Of a DNA stretch of 64,000 nt, positions 59,724 through 64,000 are shown in pieces. Every line of letters begins with the position of its first letter. Within the stretch, counting starts at the first letter, position 1. A program made the translations under genes and the position numbers. The notes beneath the pieces were generated by a model. That model made no database searches. It was not told the DNA's origin and saw only the letters and a list, made by a program, of their open reading frames with translations. The DNA is taken from positions 62,001 to 126,000 of the forward strand of contig VFZL01000009.1 in NCBI GenBank assembly GCA_016871175.1, read 5' to 3'. Source of the stretch: Acidimicrobiia bacterium. Its GTDB lineage: Bacteria > Acidobacteriota > Vicinamibacteria > Vicinamibacterales > CAVVIG01.

Positions 59724-60596
59724 GTGATTGCGGCTCGGAACCTGACGCGCCGGTTCGGTTCGCGCACCGTGGTCGACGGTGTCTCGTTCGACGTGGCAGC
59801 GGGCGAGGTAGTGGTCCTGCTCGGCCCCAACGGTGCCGGCAAGACGACGACGCTGCGAATGCTGGCCAGACTGATCGCGCCGACGGCCGGCGCGATCAGT
59901 CTGGCCGGACTCCCGCTCACAGCGAAAACTGTCACCGGCCTGCGTGGGCGGATCGGATTCCTGACCGAATCGCCTGGACTCTGGGATCGCCTGACGGTCC
60001 GCGAGAACCTCACCGTGTACGCGGGAGTGTACGACATCGAGCACGCCGGGGACGTGGTCGATCGCCTGCTCGACACGTTCGGTCTGCTTTCGCACGGGTG
60101 TGCACGGGCCGCGGAGCTGTCGAAAGGCATGCGGTAGAAGGTGGCGATCTGTCGGGCGCTCCTCCACAAACCCGACATCCTGCTCCTCGACGAGCCGACG
60201 TCCGGGCTGGATCCGGAGGTTTCGAAGCTGGTTCGCGACCTGCTGCGCGACTGCCGTTCTCGATGCTGCGCGATCCTGCTGTCGACACACAATCTCGACG
60301 AGGCGGAGCGGCAGGCCGATCGGATCGCCGTCCTGCAGCAGCAGCTCGTGGCGCTGGACACGCCGGCGGCGCTCCGCCGTCGGCTCGGCACCGGGCGGTT
60401 GATCGTGCGCGTCGAGGGCGAAGCGGCCGCGTGGACGACGTGGGTGCGCGCCATCGACCCGTCGGTCCAAGTGGACGGCCCATTCCTCACGTTCACGCTT
60501 GGCGATGTCGAGGCACGCACGCCGCAGGTGGTGGCGGCGCTCGCGACGGCGGGCGCGCCCATCCTCGAGGTGCGGCCCGAACTGCCGGCGCTCTAA
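59724..60596 (+). pseudogene. ABC transporter ATPase interrupted by one in-frame amber codon
   Basis: Reads as a 290-codon ABC-2-type ATPase: Walker A LLGPNGAGKTTTLRML (about residues 32-47), signature ELSKGMR, Walker B ILLLDEPTSGLDPE and the H-loop STHNLDEAE. Codon 138 is TAG (60135-60137), in the position of the conserved glutamine after LSKGMR (family consensus GMRQK). The frame before and after is otherwise perfect. Termination at 138 gives a product without Walker B, and a restart at GTG 60141 lacks Walker A, so neither half can be active alone. It pairs with the permease 31 bp downstream. It starts at GTG 59724. Confidence 0.88.
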
Positions 60597-60627
60597 GACG
60601 TCTACCTTCATCTGATGCAGGGCGTCG

Positions 60628-61428
60628 ATGAGCCACCGACGCGTGCTGTCGATAGTGCGGAAGGAGTGGCTGGATCTCATCAGGAATCCTGGCGCCCTGG
60701 CCCCCGTCGTGTTGGTCGCGGTCATCGCGCTGATCCTGCCGTTCGCCGTCGCGATCGCCATTCCGGCGTTGACCGGAGAAGGTTTGGGCGACGACCGTGA
60801 TTTGATGCGCGTCAGCGCATTGTCAGGAGCCCCATCACATCTCTCAGCCGATGCCAAAGTACAGTTCTTTCTGCTGCAGCAGTTCCTGCTGCTCTTCCTG
60901 CTGACCCCAATCACCGGATCCATGGCGCTCGCGTCTCATTCGATCGTCGGCGAAAAACAGGCCCGCACGCTGGAGCCGCTGCTCGCGACCCCGTTGACCA
61001 CCGGAGAGTTACTCTTGGCGAAGGTGATTGGTGCGCTCTGGCCGAGCCTCGCCATCGCGATCGTCTGTGTGGGCGTCTACTTCGCCGGCATGTTCTGGCT
61101 GGCGCTCCCGGGCGTGGCGGGGGCGATGGCCAATCCCTCCACGGCCGCGTTGGTGCTGCTGGTCGCACCCGGCGCGTCGCTCGTGGGCCTTCAGGCCGCG
61201 CTCATCGTCTCGTCGCGCGTGAACGACGCGCGGACGGCTCAGCAAGCAGGTGTCCTGCTGATCGTGCCGATCACGGCGGCGCTCGTCGCGCAGTTCCTCG
61301 GGACGTTCTGGATGTCGGCTCGTCTGCTGGTGCTGGTCGGCCTGGGCCTCTTGGTTCTGTGGCTGTTGCTCCTCGCGATCAGCGTGCGGCTTTTCCGCCG
61401 TGAGACCATCCTGACGTGCTGGCGGTAA
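60628..61428 (+). CDS. ABC-2-type transporter permease
   Basis: 266 aa with about six transmembrane helices. The N-terminus VLSIVRKEWLDLIRNPGALAPV is a typical ABC-2 start, followed by a first helix and an extracytoplasmic loop (GEGLGDDRDLMRVSALSGAPS). The block TLEPLLATPLTTGELLLAKVIGALWPSLA is the conserved E-x2-L-x-T-P region that contacts the ATPase. Likely a NatB-type exporter partner of the interrupted ATPase upstream. Substrate unknown. Confidence 0.88.
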   Translation: MSHRRVLSIVRKEWLDLIRNPGALAPVVLVAVIALILPFAVAIAIPALTGEGLGDDRDLMRVSALSGAPSHLSADAKVQFFLLQQFLLLFLLTPITGSMALASHSIVGEKQARTLEPLLATPLTTGELLLAKVIGALWPSLAIAIVCVGVYFAGMFWLALPGVAGAMANPSTAALVLLVAPGASLVGLQAALIVSSRVNDARTAQQAGVLLIVPITAALVAQFLGTFWMSARLLVLVGLGLLVLWLLLLAISVRLFRRETILTCWR

Positions 61429-61462
61429 GAGCCACGCTCTCGAAGAGGGTCGGAGGGCGCGA

Positions 61463-62062
61463 TCAGAAGCGGACCCCGAGGCCGAGGGCGACACGCGCGT
61501 CGTGCGTCCAGAACCCGCCGTCGCGACGTCGCCCTCGAGAGAACGCGGGACCTGAATAGCGCACGATGCGGTCACCCAGGTCGACTCGAGCAAACGCGCC
61601 TCGGCGCGCCCCGAGCTCGATGCCGCCTCCGACGTCGACCGCCGGCAACGTGCGCCCAGCCGCGAGCAGACAGTCCAGCGGCGGAGGGAAGATCGCGATG
61701 CACGCGATTGGCCCCGGCGCCTCCGCGACGTGCATCACGCCAGACCGCACTCGGGCGAACGGTCGGACCAGACCGATGACCGGTCCCACCGTCACACCGA
61801 AGAGCGCTTCGACCCGTCGGCGACTCACGGGGGAGCGATCCGGCAGGTCCGACAGGTAGAACGTTGCCTCAGCTTCGATCCCGAGGATCTTGCCCGGACG
61901 CCACGCGAAGCGCCCGCCGACGCCCACATCGTCCGCATCGAGCTCGCCGAGGCGGGCCGCCGCAACATGCGCGGCCAATTCGATCGACCCACGCGCCTGA
62001 GCCGATGCGTGACACGTCCAAAACGGCGCCATGATCAGCGTCCACACCGCGATCTGCCGCAT
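61463..62062 (-). CDS. Outer-membrane beta-barrel-type exported protein
   Basis: 199 aa. A signal peptide ends at ASAQ (about residue 22). The mature part alternates hydrophobic and polar residues as in small beta-barrels (LDADDVGVGGRFAWRPGKILGIEAEATFY, VGGGIELGARRGAFARVDLGDRIVRY) and ends in aromatic Phe after VALGLGVRF, the OMP assembly signal. No close family is recognised. It is convergent with the ABC permease gene (34-bp gap). The 212-bp gap that follows (62063-62274) holds only the next gene's regulatory region. Confidence 0.75.
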   Translation of the reverse strand: MRQIAVWTLIMAPFWTCHASAQARGSIELAAHVAAARLGELDADDVGVGGRFAWRPGKILGIEAEATFYLSDLPDRSPVSRRRVEALFGVTVGPVIGLVRPFARVRSGVMHVAEAPGPIACIAIFPPPLDCLLAAGRTLPAVDVGGGIELGARRGAFARVDLGDRIVRYSGPAFSRGRRRDGGFWTHDARVALGLGVRF

Positions 62063-62269
62063 CGACCCCAGTCTACCAAATCACCTGGGCTTTCCGCCCT
62101 CCAAACGCGTGCAAAGGGATCGACGGGCACGGTACTCGCCGTCCGGGATCCGGGCCACCTCGGCCTCCCTGACCGGGATCAGAGGGCGGTGACCTCGAGG
62201 CCAATGACAGCACGCCTGCGCAGAAGTGGGCATACCCAGGGGACGGTTCGGCTTGACGCCGGAGGGTGC

Positions 62270-62291
62270 ACTGAATGAACATTCATTCAGT
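62270..62291. promoter_or_regulatory. TetR/FadR-type operator palindrome
   Basis: Two perfect 10-bp arms, ACTGAATGAA and TTCATTCAGT, flank a central CA. It closely resembles the TGAATGA...TCATTCA box of TetR-type FadR fatty-acid regulators. It overlaps the start codon (62275) of the regulator gene, consistent with autoregulation of the regulator-dehydrogenase operon. Confidence 0.8.
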
Positions 62292-62910
62292 CATGCCTTC
62301 CGTCGCAACCGCCCGTCGCCGCGCCGGCCCGTCCCCGATGCCCAAGCGCGACGCGATCCTGCGCGCCGCCATCGACGTCTTCGCCAACCGTGGGTTCTTC
62401 AACGCACAAGTCGCCGACGTCGCGCGCGCGGCTGGCGTCGCGGCCGGTACGGTCTATTTGTACTTCCGCAGCAAAGACGACATCTTGATGTCCGTCTTCG
62501 AGCGCACGATGAAAGACGCGCTCGAGGAAGGTCGTGGTGCCACCACCGGAGTGCACGATCCCGCTGAGCGGTTGCGCCGGTTCGCACGCGTGCACCTGGG
62601 CCGTCTCGGACGAGATCGGAACCTGGCGATTGTCTTTCAGGTGGAGCTGCGACAGTCAGTCAAGTTCATGGAACGCTTCTCCTCGTCGCTCTTTCGCGAG
62701 TACCTCGGCCAGATCCGAGCGTCGATTGTGGATGGACAACAGACTGGCCTGTTTCGCCGCGAACTCAACGCCACGACCGCCGCCAAGGTGTTCTTCGGGG
62801 CGCTCGACGAGATGGCCACCAACTGGATTCTGAGCCGCCACCGCTACTCGCTGGAAAGCAACGTCGAGCCGGTGCTCGATCTCTTCCTGAGGGGAGTCAC
62901 GACGCGATGA
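62275..62910 (+). CDS. TetR-family (FadR-like) transcriptional regulator
   Basis: 211 aa. N-terminal helix-turn-helix DAILRAAIDVFANRGFFNAQVADVARAAGVAAGTVYLYFRSKDDIL (about residues 24-70) and an all-helical ligand domain with a YfiR/FadR-like C-terminus (AAKVFFGALDEMATNWILSRHRYSLE). It probably represses beta-oxidation genes and is relieved by acyl-CoA. The start is ATG 62275, with GGAGGG 9 nt upstream; ATG 62293 has no ribosome site. Its stop overlaps the dehydrogenase start (ATGA). Confidence 0.9.
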   Translation: MNIHSVMPSVATARRRAGPSPMPKRDAILRAAIDVFANRGFFNAQVADVARAAGVAAGTVYLYFRSKDDILMSVFERTMKDALEEGRGATTGVHDPAERLRRFARVHLGRLGRDRNLAIVFQVELRQSVKFMERFSSSLFREYLGQIRASIVDGQQTGLFRRELNATTAAKVFFGALDEMATNWILSRHRYSLESNVEPVLDLFLRGVTTR

Positions 62911-64000
62911 CCGCCAGAACCCCTATCCGTTCCGCTGCGGTGCTCGGCGCCGGCACGATGGGCGCTCAGATCGCCGCACACTTTGCCAACATCGGCGTGC
63001 CGACGCTCCTGCTCGACCTGACCGAGCAGACGGCCCGCGATGGCCTGAAGCGCGCGATGGCCCTCAAACCGGATCCGCTCTTTACGAGAGGAGCGGCACA
63101 ACTGATCCGCACGGGCGGGTTCGACGATCTCTCCGGTCTGGCGAAGGTCGACTGGATCATGGAAGCTGTCGTCGAGCGACTCGACGTCAAACGCGAGCTG
63201 CTCGCACGCGTCGACGCGGCGCGCACACCCGGCACCATCATGTCCTCGAACACCTCGGGGATATCGATTGCCGCCATCGGCGAGGGACGAAGCGAGGATT
63301 TCCGGCGTCACTGGCTCGGCACCCACTTCTTCAACCCTCCGCGCTATCTCCACCTGCTCGAGCTCATTCCCACGGCCGACACCGACCAGGCTGTTCTAGA
63401 GCGCATCGCGTGGTTCGCGGATCATCGCCTGGGCAAGGGCGTGGTCGTGGCGAAGGACACCCCGAACTTCATCGCGAACCACATCGGGGTCTACGGGCTG
63501 ATGCAGGTGCTGCGGGCGCTCACGTCCGGGGCCTACACCATTGAGGAGATTGACGCGATGACCGGCCCGGCCATCGGCCGGCCCAAGAGCGCCACGTTCC
63601 GCACCATGGACGTCGTGGGCGTGGACGTGCTCGGCCACGTCGCACGCAACATGACGGAACGGATGACGGACCCTGCGGTCCGTGAGATGTTCGTCGTGCC
63701 GACGCTCATCGAGCAGATGATTGAGCGGGGAGCCACGGGCGAGAAGGCCGGCCAGGGCTTCTACAAACGTGAGAAGGGCGCGAGTGGCGAATCGGAGATC
63801 CTCACGCTCGATACCGCGACCCTGACCTACCGCGCACGACAGTCGCCGACGCTGGCGTCGCTGGAGGCGGCGAAGGCGATCGAGCCCGTGGCCGAACGGC
63901 TCAAGACGCTGTACCTCGGCAAGGACCGCGTCGGGGAGTTCCTCCGGTCCACGCTCGGCCCGACGCTCCTCTACGCAGCGCGCGTAGCGCCCGAGATTGC
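62907..64000 (+). CDS. 3-hydroxyacyl-CoA dehydrogenase (FadN/FadB-type), truncated by the window edge
   Basis: At least 364 codons; the frame is open at the window end. NAD-binding AAVLGAGTMGAQIAAHFANIG (about residues 11-31), the ASNTS-like loop IMSSNTSGISIAAIGEG, and HWLGTHFFNPPRYLHLLELIPT with the catalytic His are present, then PNFIANHIGVYGLMQVL. It begins with the dehydrogenase domain rather than a crotonase domain, so it is FadN-like; an enoyl-CoA hydratase domain may follow beyond 64000. Translationally coupled to the TetR regulator, as expected for a fatty-acid-degradation operon. Confidence 0.92.
   Translation, partial: MTARTPIRSAAVLGAGTMGAQIAAHFANIGVPTLLLDLTEQTARDGLKRAMALKPDPLFTRGAAQLIRTGGFDDLSGLAKVDWIMEAVVERLDVKRELLARVDAARTPGTIMSSNTSGISIAAIGEGRSEDFRRHWLGTHFFNPPRYLHLLELIPTADTDQAVLERIAWFADHRLGKGVVVAKDTPNFIANHIGVYGLMQVLRALTSGAYTIEEIDAMTGPAIGRPKSATFRTMDVVGVDVLGHVARNMTERMTDPAVREMFVVPTLIEQMIERGATGEKAGQGFYKREKGASGESEILTLDTATLTYRARQSPTLASLEAAKAIEPVAERLKTLYLGKDRVGEFLRSTLGPTLLYAARVAPEI

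Noticed and set aside
60141-60596. Independent gene starting at GTG 60141
   Set aside because: It is the in-frame continuation of the ABC ATPase after TAG, lacks Walker A and has no ribosome site.

Overview
This is a gene-dense, GC-rich 64 kb chromosomal window. Gene content, an intact dcw cluster, alpha-beta-fused 2-oxoacid dehydrogenase E1, PQQ dehydrogenases and exported acidobacterial-type proteins suggest an Acidobacteriota genome, probably Vicinamibacteria-like. This is inference from gene style, because there is no rRNA in the window. I saw no insertion sequence, prophage, integrase or CRISPR array.

Layout. 1-8.7 kb is housekeeping: glyA, a DinG-type helicase, an exported TPR protein, YggS, a DivIVA-like protein, lepB and lepA. 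8.7-14.4 kb (minus strand) is a tightly overlapping operon I do not recognise as a named pathway: a cysteine desulfurase interrupted by a single in-frame amber codon, a GcvH-like lipoyl protein, a COG0523/CobW GTPase, a stand-alone HdrA-N-terminus-like Fe-S protein, a 2[4Fe-4S] ferredoxin whose frame runs on into the next gene, and a squalene-hopene-cyclase-like protein. 14.4-19.6 kb holds exported oxidative enzymes: a PQQ dehydrogenase with a lanthanide-type Asp pair, a cytochrome c/copper-monooxygenase-like protein, an exported protein of unknown function and an unusual exported HpcH/HpaI aldolase. 19.6-32.7 kb is mostly core: citrate synthase, a membrane glycosyltransferase, orphan LarB, MutS2, DnaG-RpoD, one CAT-anticodon tRNA, a zinc-ribbon protein, RNase HI, PgeF, AcpS and a small SpoVG-resembling protein.

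32.6-50.05 kb (minus strand) is a radical SAM/B12 gene downstream of the dcw division and cell-wall cluster, in transcription order mraZ-rsmH-ftsL-ftsI(PASTA)-murE-mraY-murD-ftsW-murG-murC-ftsQ-ftsA-ftsZ. A near-consensus sigma70 promoter precedes mraZ. murF, murB and ddl are absent, and a 24-bp inverted repeat lies between murD and ftsW. 50.1-55.7 kb (plus strand) is a coupled glycan-assembly operon: two GT2 enzymes, two SDR epimerases, a DegT aminotransferase and an exported STN-domain protein. 55.7-64 kb has YqeY, rhomboid, cupin, 2-oxoacid dehydrogenase E1, an ABC exporter whose ATPase also carries an in-frame amber codon, an outer-membrane-type protein, and a TetR/FadR-like regulator with a perfect-arm operator coupled to a 3-hydroxyacyl-CoA dehydrogenase that runs off the window.

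The two observations most worth following are the uncharacterised HdrA-like/lipoyl/desulfurase/cyclase operon, and the pair of TAG codons that replace conserved glutamines in two otherwise intact genes although TAG is a normal stop elsewhere in the window.
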